Of a DNA stretch of 64,000 nucleotides, positions 16,612 through 23,356 are shown piece after piece. A program made the translations under genes and the position numbers. Source of the DNA: Variovorax sp. JS1663 (GTDB taxonomy: Bacteria; Pseudomonadota; Gammaproteobacteria; Burkholderiales; Burkholderiaceae_C); contig NZ_LYMK01000016.1 of NCBI RefSeq assembly GCF_002157355.1, positions 1 to 64,000 on the forward strand, given 5' to 3'. A model generated the notes under the pieces. It ran no database searches, had not been told where the DNA came from, and saw only the letters and a program-made list of their open reading frames with translations. Every line of letters begins with the position of its first letter. Position 1 is the stretch's first letter.

Positions 16612-17034
16612 ATGCAAAACCAGTCCACACCGATCGCACAGAAACACGCCCGCACTTTGCGGCGCGGCATGACCGACTCCGAGCGCAAGCTCTGGTTTGG
16701 CCTGCGCGGCGAGCAGTTGGGCGTGAAGTTCAGACGCCAGCATCCTCTTGGCAACTACATCGCCGACTTCGCATGTCTGTCGCCGAAGCTGATCGTCGAG
16801 CTCGATGGAGCGCAGCATCAGACGCAGCGGGCGTATGACGCGGAGCGCGATGCGTTCTTTCGTCATCAAGGTTTCGACGTGTTGCGCTTTGCGTCGAACG
16901 ATCCGTTCAATCAACTCGATGGGGTACTGCAGGCGATTCTTGACCGGCTCGATGAGCTGGCGCTGCATGCCCCCATCCCGACCTTCCCCCAGAGGGGGAA
17001 GGAGCAATACCACCCGCAGGAGCATCTTTCATGA
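16612..17034 (+). CDS. DUF559 family PD-(D/E)XK-like endonuclease
   Basis: A 140-residue DUF559 protein, a Vsr-like small nuclease fold. LRRGMTDSERKLWFGLR (17-32), FRRQHPLGNYIADFACLSPK (40-59) and LIVELDGAQH (60-69) are the family hallmarks; D52, E63 and D65 would be the metal-binding acids. The core ends near LDRLDEL. The last 22 residues are translated from the right-hand repeat, and the stop overlaps the thiolase ATG (ATGA), so the tail is probably not functional protein. The start used is the ATG just beyond the left repeat; an in-frame ATG at 16597 lies within the repeat. It has no metabolic link to its neighbours. Confidence 0.85.
   Translation: MQNQSTPIAQKHARTLRRGMTDSERKLWFGLRGEQLGVKFRRQHPLGNYIADFACLSPKLIVELDGAQHQTQRAYDAERDAFFRHQGFDVLRFASNDPFNQLDGVLQAILDRLDELALHAPIPTFPQRGKEQYHPQEHLS
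16966..17007 (+). repeat. family B REP-like repeat, right copy flanking DUF559
   Basis: A 42-bp C-rich lead plus hairpin with 9-bp arms (CCTTCCCCC and GGGGGAAGG) and an AGCAA tail, the same plan as the solo copy at 132-171. It is read in frame as the tail of the DUF559 protein and ends 23 bp before the thiolase ATG, next to that gene's own CAGGAG ribosome-binding site. Confidence 0.85.
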
Positions 17035-18227
17035 AGCAACTCCAAGACGCCTACATCGTCGCCGCCACCCGCACCCCGATCGGCCGCTCGCACCGCGGCT
17101 ACTTCCGCAACACCCGGCCCGACGATCTGCTCGCGACCACGCTGAAGGCGGCGCTGGCGGCGGTGCCGGGCCTGGACCCGAAGGCCATCGAGGACATCGT
17201 CTGCGGCTGCGCCATCCCCGAGGCGCAGCAGGGCCTGAACGTGGCGCGCATCGGTGCGGTGCTGGCCGGCCTGCCCACCAGCGTGGGCGGCATCACGGTC
17301 AACCGCTTCTGCGCCTCTGGCCTGTCGGCGGTGCAGATGGCGGCCGACCGCATCCGCGTCGGCGAGGCCGAGGTGATGATCGCTGCCGGTGTCGAGAGCA
17401 TGAGCATGGTGCCGATGATGGGCAACTCGCCCTCGCTGTCGCCTTCCATCTTCGAGCGCGACGGCGACGTGGGCATCGCCTACGGCATGGGCCTCACCGC
17501 CGAGAAGGTCGCGCAGCAGTGGAAGGTGAGCCGCGAGGCGCAGGACGCCTTCGCGCTGCAGTCGCACCAGCGCGCGCTGGCGGCGCAGCAGGCGGGCGAG
17601 TTCGCCAACGAGATCACGCCGATCGAAGTGACGGAGCGCACGCCCGACCTCGGCAGCGGCGAAGCCATCGTCAATAACCGCATGGTCAACCTCGACGAAG
17701 GCCCGCGCGCCGACACCAGCCCCGAGGGCCTGGCCAAGCTGCGCACCGTGTTCGCCGCGCGCGGCACCGTCACGGCCGGCAACAGCTCGCAGACCTCCGA
17801 CGGCGCCGGCGCGCTGATCCTGGCGAGCGAGAAGGCCTGCAAGCAGTTCGACCTCAAGCCGCTGGCGCGCTTCGTCGGCTTCGCCAGCAAGGGCGTGCCG
17901 CCGCAGATCATGGGCATCGGCCCGATCGAGGCGATTCCGGCGGCGCTTCGCTATGCCGGCCTGACGCAGGATGCGATCGACTGGATCGAGCTCAACGAGG
18001 CCTTCGCCGCGCAGTCGCTGGCGGTGATGAACACGCTGGGCCTGGACCCAGCCAAGGTCAACCCGATGGGCGGCGCGATCGCGCTGGGCCATCCGCTGGG
18101 CGCCACCGGCGCCATCCGCTCGGCCACCGTGGTGCATGCGCTCCAGCGCAAGAAGCTCAAGTACGGCATGGTCACGATGTGCGTGGGCATGGGACAGGGC
18201 GCCGCAGGCATCTTCGAAAGGGTCTGA
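17031..18227 (+). CDS. acetyl-CoA C-acyltransferase (3-ketoacyl-CoA thiolase, FadA-like)
   Basis: A 398-residue degradative thiolase. The acyl-accepting nucleophile is in VNRFCASGLSAVQMAA (C94), the His in GHPLGATG (H354), and the second Cys in TMCVGMGQGAA (C384), all present. YIVAATRTPIGR at the N-terminus is the usual family opening. It cleaves 3-ketoacyl-CoA to acetyl-CoA and a shortened acyl-CoA, completing the cycle begun by the upstream dehydrogenase and FadB-like protein. CAGGAG lies 9 nt before the ATG, giving its own ribosome-binding site despite the 4-bp overlap with the DUF559 reading frame. Confidence 0.93.
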   Translation: MKQLQDAYIVAATRTPIGRSHRGYFRNTRPDDLLATTLKAALAAVPGLDPKAIEDIVCGCAIPEAQQGLNVARIGAVLAGLPTSVGGITVNRFCASGLSAVQMAADRIRVGEAEVMIAAGVESMSMVPMMGNSPSLSPSIFERDGDVGIAYGMGLTAEKVAQQWKVSREAQDAFALQSHQRALAAQQAGEFANEITPIEVTERTPDLGSGEAIVNNRMVNLDEGPRADTSPEGLAKLRTVFAARGTVTAGNSSQTSDGAGALILASEKACKQFDLKPLARFVGFASKGVPPQIMGIGPIEAIPAALRYAGLTQDAIDWIELNEAFAAQSLAVMNTLGLDPAKVNPMGGAIALGHPLGATGAIRSATVVHALQRKKLKYGMVTMCVGMGQGAAGIFERV

Positions 18228-18271
18228 CACGGCACTCGCAAGCCGGAACAGCGGAAGAAGGAGACGACGGC

Positions 18272-19177
18272 ATGCAAGCAAGAACCCTGCAACTCGAGGA
18301 CGGCGCACAGATCGCGCTGCGCGTTTACGAGCCCGATGCGCCCCAGCGCGCGAGCGTGGTGATCGGCGGCGCCATGGGCGTGCGCCAGGCCTTCTACGAG
18401 CCCTTCGCGCGCTGGCTCGCGCAGCAGGGCGTCAGCGTGTGGACCTTCGACTACCGTGGCTCGGGCGATTCGCGGCCCGGCGGCACGGCGGCCTCGCTGC
18501 GCGGCTTCGAGGCCGACCTGTTCGACTGGGCGCGCGACTACGAAGCGGTGATCGACGCCGCCAAGGCCGCGCGGCCCGACCGGCCTCTCTACCTGCTCGG
18601 CCACAGCCTGGGCGCGCAGCTGCCCGGTTTCCTGGAGCGGCCGCAGCAGGTCGATGGCCTGGTCAGCATCGCCGCGGGCAGCGGCTACTGGCGCGAGAAC
18701 GCGCCGCGGCTCAAGCGCAGCATCCTCTACTTCTGGTTCGTGCTGGTGCCGCTGGCCACGCGGCTGTGGGGCTACTTCCCCGGCCGCCGGCTGCGCAAGG
18801 TGGGCGACCTGCCGCGCGGCGTGATCCTGCAATGGCGGCGCTGGTGCCTGAATCCGCGCTACAGCGTGGGCGCGGAGGGCGAACTGGCCGCGCGCAGCTA
18901 CGAGCGCGTCCGCTTCCCGGTGCTGGCGCTGTCCATGACCGACGACGAGCTGATGACGCTGGAAGGCACGCAGAGCCTGCTGGGCCTGTACGCCGCGGCG
19001 CCGCGGGCGGTGCAGCGCATCGCGCCGGCCGACGTGCAGGCGCGGCGCATCGGGCATTTCGGCTTCTTCCGCGAGCAGTTCAGCCTGAACCTGTGGCCGC
19101 GCCTGGCCGACAGCCTGCACCGCCTTGCGACCCTGACCACGCCGCCGGCGGGCGGCGTCCCGCACACGACTGCCTGA
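18272..19177 (+). CDS. alpha/beta hydrolase (serine esterase/thioesterase type)
   Basis: A 301-residue alpha/beta hydrolase. The nucleophile elbow is LGHSLGAQ (near residues 110-117), an oxyanion region appears in VIGGAMGVRQAFYEP, and FDYRGSGDS marks the fold strand before helix B. The late acid and His probably lie in LSMTDDELMT and RIGHFGFFRE. A hydrophobic stretch at SILYFWFVLVPLA could form a lid. A strong AAGAAGGAGA site precedes the ATG. It lies in the fatty-acid operon 44 bp after the thiolase, so release or activation of acyl substrates is likely; ester and thioester specificity cannot be told apart. Confidence 0.82.
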   Translation: MQARTLQLEDGAQIALRVYEPDAPQRASVVIGGAMGVRQAFYEPFARWLAQQGVSVWTFDYRGSGDSRPGGTAASLRGFEADLFDWARDYEAVIDAAKAARPDRPLYLLGHSLGAQLPGFLERPQQVDGLVSIAAGSGYWRENAPRLKRSILYFWFVLVPLATRLWGYFPGRRLRKVGDLPRGVILQWRRWCLNPRYSVGAEGELAARSYERVRFPVLALSMTDDELMTLEGTQSLLGLYAAAPRAVQRIAPADVQARRIGHFGFFREQFSLNLWPRLADSLHRLATLTTPPAGGVPHTTA

Positions 19178-19204
19178 CTCCGCGCGACACAGCACACTGA
19201 CATC

Positions 19205-20035
19205 ATGAGCACGCATCCCCTGGACCAGGCGCTGGCCCTCGCGCACAGCGACATCCGCGCCGGCCTCTTCACCGGCGCCAGCAGCGCCGACTACTGGAAC
19301 ATGGTCGGGCCCTTCGGCGGCACCACCGCGGCCGTGATGCTGCAGGCGGTGCTGAAGCATCCCGATCTACTGGGCGCGCCGGTGGCGCTGACGGTGAACT
19401 ACGCCGCGGCGCTGGACGCCGGCCCCTTCGAGGTGCAGGCCGTGCCGGTGCGCACCAACCGCTCGACGCAGCATTGGACGATGCAGATGTCGCAGGCCGG
19501 CGCCGACGGCAAGCCGCAGGTCGTGACCACGGCCACCGCGGTCACGGCCCTGCGGCGCGAGACCTGGGGCGCCAGCGACCTGCCCATGCCCGAGGTGCCC
19601 CCGCCCGTCGAGGTGGAGCGCCTGAGCATCGGCCCGGCCAAGGTGGCCTGGCTGGACCGCTACGAGATGCGCCCCATCAGCGGCGCCATCCCGACGCGCT
19701 GGGACGGCGGCGGCGATCACAGCGAGACCCGCATGTGGCTGCGCGACACGCCGCCCCGGCCGCTGGACTTCGCCGCGCTCGCGGCACTGTGCGACTGCTT
19801 CTACCCGCGCGTCTGGCTGCGCCGCGCCAAGCCGGTGCCGATCGGCACGGTGTCGATCACCACGTATTTCCATGTCGACGCGCCGCAGCTGGCCGAGGTG
19901 GGCGCGGGCTACCTGCTCGGACGCGCCACCGGCCAGCAGTTCCGCAACGGCTACTTCGACCAGGCGGCGCAGTTGTGGAGCGAGGCGGGCGCGCTGCTGG
20001 CCACCTCGAACCAGATCGTCTACTTCAAGGAATGA
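19205..20035 (+). CDS. acyl-CoA thioesterase, double-hotdog (TesB-like/4HBT_3)
   Basis: A 276-residue protein with the double-hotdog arrangement of TesB-type thioesterases. The first half carries YWNMVGPFGGTTAAVMLQAV, the region containing the family Asn/Gly helix start, and RTNRSTQHWTMQMSQ. The second half carries LDFAALAALCDCFYPRVWL and TVSITTYFHVDA. It would hydrolyse acyl-CoA esters in the cytosol, perhaps relieving the CoA pool when beta-oxidation stalls. It is 27 bp downstream of the hydrolase gene and 14 bp upstream of the isomerase gene, in the same orientation. Confidence 0.8.
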   Translation: MSTHPLDQALALAHSDIRAGLFTGASSADYWNMVGPFGGTTAAVMLQAVLKHPDLLGAPVALTVNYAAALDAGPFEVQAVPVRTNRSTQHWTMQMSQAGADGKPQVVTTATAVTALRRETWGASDLPMPEVPPPVEVERLSIGPAKVAWLDRYEMRPISGAIPTRWDGGGDHSETRMWLRDTPPRPLDFAALAALCDCFYPRVWLRRAKPVPIGTVSITTYFHVDAPQLAEVGAGYLLGRATGQQFRNGYFDQAAQLWSEAGALLATSNQIVYFKE

Positions 20036-20049
20036 AAGGCGTACAGGCC

Positions 20050-20649
20050 ATGGCAAACGCGCGATCGGTGGAGTTCTATTTCGATTTCGGCAGCCCGGCC
20101 ACCTACCTGGCCGCGACCCAGCTGCCGCACCTGTGCGCCGACACCGGCGCCGAGCTGGTCTGGAAGCCGATGCTGCTCGGCGGCGTGTTCCAGGCCACGG
20201 GCAACCGCTCGCCGGCCGAGATCCCGGCCAAGGGCCCCTACGTGTTCGAGGACCTGAAGCGCTTCGCGCGGCGCTATGCCGTGCCCTTCCAGTACAACCC
20301 GTACTTCCCGATCAACACGCTGCTGCTGATGCGCGGCGCCACCGGCCTGCAGATGCGCGAGCCGGAACGCTTCCATGCCTACGTGGAGACTGTCTTCAAC
20401 GCGATGTGGGTGGAGCCGCGCAACCTCAACGACCCGGCTGCCGTGGGAGAGGTGCTGGCCGACGCGGGCTTCGAGCCGGCCCAGGTGCTGGCGCTGGCGA
20501 ACGACCCGGAAACCAAGAGCCGCCTGAAGGCGGACACGGAGGCGGCGGTGCGCCGCGGCGTGTTCGGCGCCCCGACCATGTTCGTCGGCGACCAGATGTT
20601 CTGGGGCCAGGACCGGCTCGATTTCGTCAGAGAGGCGCTGGGCGCCTGA
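20050..20649 (+). CDS. 2-hydroxychromene-2-carboxylate isomerase family protein (DsbA fold)
   Basis: A 199-residue DsbA-fold protein of the HCCA isomerase/kappa-GST group. VEFYFDFGSPATYLAATQLP opens the thioredoxin-like domain; the Ser in GSPATY occupies the catalytic position used by HCCA isomerase instead of a CxxC pair. RRGVFGAPTMFVGDQMFWGQDRL is the conserved cis-Pro region at the C-terminus. Members act on aromatic intermediates or as glutathione-linked isomerases; a role in a fatty-acid operon is unexplained. An ATG at 20032 would add six residues; 20050 is preferred because the motif then starts at the usual depth, but the choice is not certain. Confidence 0.83.
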   Translation: MANARSVEFYFDFGSPATYLAATQLPHLCADTGAELVWKPMLLGGVFQATGNRSPAEIPAKGPYVFEDLKRFARRYAVPFQYNPYFPINTLLLMRGATGLQMREPERFHAYVETVFNAMWVEPRNLNDPAAVGEVLADAGFEPAQVLALANDPETKSRLKADTEAAVRRGVFGAPTMFVGDQMFWGQDRLDFVREALGA

Positions 20650-20679
20650 TACTTTCTTTTCTTTGCAGAAGGACCTCCC

Positions 20680-21444
20680 ATGAGCGACATCCTCGTCCAC
20701 ACCGAAGCCGGCGTGATGACCCTGACCTTCAACCGGCTCGACAAAAAGAACTCCATCACCCGCGACATGTACGCCGAGCTGGCCGATGCGCTGGAGCGCG
20801 CCGAGCAGGACAGCGCGGTGCGCGCCGTGCTGATCCAGGGCGATGCCACCATCTTCAGCGCGGGCAACGACATCGGCGACTTCCTGAACGCGCCGCCCTC
20901 GACGCCGGAATCGCCGGTGTTCCGCTTCCTGCACGGCATCGCGCGCTTTCCCAAGCCGCTGGTGGCCGCCGTGTGCGGCCCGGCGGTGGGCATCGGCACC
21001 ACGATGCTGTTCCATTGCGACCTGGTCTATGCCGGCGACAACGCGGCCTTCTCCATGCCCTTCGTCAACCTGGGCCTGTGCCCCGAGGCGGCGTCCAGCC
21101 TGCTGGTGCCGCAGATGTTCGGCTACCACCGCGCGGCCGAGGCGCTGCTGCTGGGTGAGCCCTTCATGGCCGAGGCCGCGCTGGAGGTGGGACTGGTCAA
21201 CCGCGTGGTGCCGCCCACCGAGGCCAACGCCATCGCCCAGGCCCAGGCGCGCAAGCTGGCGGCCAAGCCGCTGAGCGCGCTGATCGAGACCAAGCGCCTG
21301 ATGAAGAAGGCGCAACAGCCGGCCGTGGTGGAGCGCATGGGCGAGGAAGGCCAGAGCTTCGGCCGCATGCTGCGCGAGCCGGCGGCCAAGGAGGCTTTCA
21401 CGGCTTTCATGGAGAAGCGCAAGCCGGATTTTTCGAAGGTGTGA
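20680..21444 (+). CDS. enoyl-CoA hydratase/isomerase family protein
   Basis: A 254-residue crotonase-fold protein. FNRLDKKNSITRDMYAEL, FSAGNDIGDFL (about 60-70, first oxyanion-hole segment) and GPAVGIGTTMLFHCDLVYA (second) are present; LGLCPEAASSLLVPQMFG follows. The residue pattern resembles PaaB/PaaG- or ECI-like isomerases with Asn/Asp replacing one hydratase Glu, so hydratase versus delta-isomerase activity is open. AGAAGGACC precedes the ATG. It is the last gene of the operon that begins at 11897 and converges with the island at 21470. Confidence 0.87.
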   Translation: MSDILVHTEAGVMTLTFNRLDKKNSITRDMYAELADALERAEQDSAVRAVLIQGDATIFSAGNDIGDFLNAPPSTPESPVFRFLHGIARFPKPLVAAVCGPAVGIGTTMLFHCDLVYAGDNAAFSMPFVNLGLCPEAASSLLVPQMFGYHRAAEALLLGEPFMAEAALEVGLVNRVVPPTEANAIAQAQARKLAAKPLSALIETKRLMKKAQQPAVVERMGEEGQSFGRMLREPAAKEAFTAFMEKRKPDFSKV

Positions 21445-21469
21445 GGTCGCTCGGCTGGACGTCGGCGAG

Positions 21470-21826
21470 CTAATGGCGTGTCGGCGGCGGGCGATCGGGG
21501 CGCTTTCGAATCGAGAAAACGATGGTGTAGTCCGGGTCGGGCACCGTTTCGCCGGTGGCAGGAAGCTGGTACTCGCCAGGCTTGGCCTTCTGAAGGGCTT
21601 GCAGGTCCGGCGGAAGCACGTACCGCTCGCCGCCACGGCGTCCCTCCAGCCGGAGCTGGATGCCTCCTTGCGGCGTGGCGGACAGCACGCGACCGAAGAT
21701 CTGCTGCTTATCGATCAAGGTGCCGTCGGCTTCGAGGTAGGTCAGGCCCACCAGGAGCAGCTTGCCGGGGAGCATGCTTGCGAACGCGGCATCCCAAGGT
21801 CCGCGGGTATCGGGTTTTTTGTTCAT
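21470..21826 (-). CDS. conserved hypothetical protein in RHS-tip island
   Basis: A 118-residue soluble protein with no signal peptide, membrane helix or domain I can name. It is beta-rich by eye (KLLLVGLTYLEADGTLIDKQ, FGRVLSATPQGGIQLRL, YTIVFSIRKRP) and ends in a basic, Pro-rich tail. A TGAGGATG ribosome-binding site precedes the ATG. It is the most downstream gene on the minus strand of the 21470-24373 island, 150 bp from the frameshifted carrier-like gene. Its position at the end of an RHS-tip cluster allows an immunity-like role, but nothing in the sequence shows this. Confidence 0.7.
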   Translation of the reverse strand: MNKKPDTRGPWDAAFASMLPGKLLLVGLTYLEADGTLIDKQQIFGRVLSATPQGGIQLRLEGRRGGERYVLPPDLQALQKAKPGEYQLPATGETVPDPDYTIVFSIRKRPDRPPPTRH

Positions 21827-21977
21827 TCGTTCATCCTCAGGCTATGAACCCGGTATGAGCAGGGCGGTTCACAGCAGACCAGCCTTCGAGCTCGACGTTT
21901 GCGGCGATGTTCGGAACGAAGCACTTGCAATGCGAGTTGCTTCGGACGCGGCTTCCTTGAGCCCGCTTGGGCCAAGG

Positions 21978-22359
21978 CTACTTGGATGAGGCGCTCCCGA
22001 GGCCATGCACATAATTGACCTCTTTCGCGTTTGCTCTGTAGCAACGCACCATGTGGTTGCAATAGTCGCCCACGGTGTGGACAACCAGTAAGCCATTGTT
22101 GAGTTCTCTTTCTATCTTCCGATCCGTAACATCCCGAAAATCGTCGCTCAATTGATTGAATTCGTTGCGTTTCCAGTCGAAGACTGGTGCTGCACTGAAG
22201 TCGTGTTCGAAGTGCATTCCGGAATGAATCTGCTCGATCTTGAGTCCGAAGACGCTGGCGACTCTCGCTCGCTCTGGCGTACGCGCGGATTGCTTCATCG
22301 GAGTAGGCCATCGCGGATCGTTCCGAGTAGTGGCGCGGGACCGAATCCTCGCAATTCAT
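21978..22359 (-). pseudogene. frameshifted acyl-carrier-like protein gene
   Basis: The start at 22359 overlaps the stop of the preceding gene by ATGA and has AAGGA upstream, so translation should begin MNCEDSVPRHYSERS and reach YARASE. The frame then fails. The continuation with family character (VASVFGLKIEQIHSGMHFEH ... HTVGDYCNHMV) is in the +1 frame. The break falls in the tandem tetramer GAGC-GAGC-GAGA (minus strand, about 22262-22275). Removing one 4-nt unit restores a single 125-residue frame reading AYARARVASVFGLK. The alternative is a shorter intact gene from the ATG at 22298 (106 residues), whose upstream ribosome-binding site is weak. The helix pattern resembles the neighbouring carrier-like protein but no phosphopantetheine Ser is obvious. 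Confidence 0.6.
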
Positions 22360-22748
22360 GATGCGTCCTTGCGACTTGCTCGTGCATCTTGCACCCACTT
22401 CGCCAAGTCAAGCACGGTTTCGAGGGCTGGAGGTTTGCCAAGCTGCTCTTGCTCCAACCAGCGACTGAGGGCGTCCCCACCTTCACCCAAGTCCCAACTG
22501 TCCATGTTGGCGAGGGTTTTCAGCGTGTCAGTCGATCGAATCAAGTGAGGATCAATAGCGAAGACCTCGCCAACCTTTGACCAGACCTCTTTAAACACTT
22601 CGGCTGAGACCTGATCGCGTATCGGCGCGTGCATTTCAGCCAGCGGTTGCGGTTCTCGCCCACGTTCAAACGACCTTCGAGCAAGTCTCTTGAATATCAG
22701 GAGGGCGATGATCGCTGTTAAAACGGTGACTCCAAGCCACATCGCCAT
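22356..22748 (-). CDS. membrane-anchored acyl-carrier-protein-like protein
   Basis: A 130-residue protein: one N-terminal membrane helix (about residues 2-18), a basic stop-transfer (FKRLARRSFERGRE), then a helical domain from about 50. That domain resembles an acyl carrier: VWSKVGEVFAIDPHLIRSTD as helix I and loop, MDSWDLGEGGDALSRWLEQE where the DSL phosphopantetheine motif should sit (DSW here), and LETVLDLAKWVQD as helix IV. Assignment to a carrier or DUF1493-like family is tentative. AGGTGAG precedes the ATG at 22748; a GTG at 22757 is the alternative start. It overlaps the next gene by ATGA and follows the RHS tip almost directly. Confidence 0.65.
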   Translation of the reverse strand: MAMWLGVTVLTAIIALLIFKRLARRSFERGREPQPLAEMHAPIRDQVSAEVFKEVWSKVGEVFAIDPHLIRSTDTLKTLANMDSWDLGEGGDALSRWLEQEQLGKPPALETVLDLAKWVQDARASRKDAS

Positions 22749-22753
22749 GGTAC

Positions 22754-23338
22754 TCACCTATCACAAGAGCAATTCACATTGCTCGGCATGGCGTACAGAA
22801 AGCCCTCTGCAAATATTGTGGCGTTGTACATACCAATGCCAGTCGTTGCGAGCCCGATGCCTGCTGCTCCCGTTCTAGCCAATGCTCCTCCTGCACCGGG
22901 AACGCCAAAGCCTCTTGGAACGCTTGTGAGCGGATTGCTCGAGCCCAGCAAGGGCGGCCTGAATCCTGTCGCTGGCGCCAGCGACTTTGGCCACAATCCG
23001 CCTGCGAGCGCGGCGGCATAGGGCCCCACGTTGACCGCGTATTCACTCGTAAAGTCCATATACCGATCCCAATAGTCGGGGCCGCACTGGCAAGCCTGGA
23101 TGCGACAACTGTTCGAGCTAGCAAAAGAACTTCCCTTCGCAGATCCTCCACCGCCCGATCCCATCAAGCCCAGGGCATCAGTGGCGCCCAACGGGTTTCC
23201 ATCCACGTACGGAATTCGATTCCATCCTCCATCGAGTCCGATCGGATCAGGTTGTGTGTACCGCGCCGAAGCAATGTTGCAGCAAGCGATGAACGTTGTC
23301 ATCAATATGCCAGCGCGCCTGAAGCTGGGTGTTCGCAT
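22754..23338 (-). CDS. orphan RHS-repeat tip with its own signal peptide
   Basis: A 194-residue protein. Residues 1-25 (MRTPSFRRAGILMTTFIACC...) look like a Sec signal. They join straight to the terminal RHS core signature YTQPDPIGLDGGWNRIPYVD and GNPLGATDALGL (about 27-58). The remaining 135 residues are a variable tail: a Cys-containing segment (CRIQACQCGPDYWDRYMDF) and a Gly/Ala-rich hydrophobic stretch ending in NVNCSCDR. Full RHS proteins have over a thousand residues of YD repeats before this motif; none are present upstream, where a transglutaminase-like gene ends 18 bp away. AGGGAG precedes the ATG. It may be a displaced toxin tip or a degraded RHS remnant. Confidence 0.75.
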   Translation of the reverse strand: MRTPSFRRAGILMTTFIACCNIASARYTQPDPIGLDGGWNRIPYVDGNPLGATDALGLMGSGGGGSAKGSSFASSNSCRIQACQCGPDYWDRYMDFTSEYAVNVGPYAAALAGGLWPKSLAPATGFRPPLLGSSNPLTSVPRGFGVPGAGGALARTGAAGIGLATTGIGMYNATIFAEGFLYAMPSNVNCSCDR

Positions 23339-23356
23339 GCTGTGTCTCCCTCCTTG

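Larger units (their letters stand above)
16566..17007 (+). mobile_element. candidate mobile cassette: DUF559 nuclease gene between 42-bp inverted repeats
   Basis: Seen: inverted 42-bp repeats (16566-16607 and 16966-17007) enclose a single nuclease-fold gene, in total 442 bp, inserted between two fatty-acid oxidation genes. The hexamer ACCCGC occurs just outside each end (16559-16564 and 17012-17017), a possible but weak target duplication. No transposase is present. Known: REP/REPIN sequences of other bacteria are mobilised by RAYT nucleases. Inference: the DUF559 protein could play an analogous part for this repeat family. Confidence 0.5.

Noticed and set aside
14028-16754. A 908-codon open frame on the minus strand
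   Set aside because: It mirrors the FadB-like gene codon for codon in the antisense frame and has low-complexity His/Arg/Ala composition.
21823-22398. 191-codon minus-strand frame over the second carrier-like gene
   Set aside because: Only its first 30 or so residues are likely real; after the GAGC repeat it is Arg/Gln/Ser-rich shadow sequence, and the family-like continuation is in another frame.
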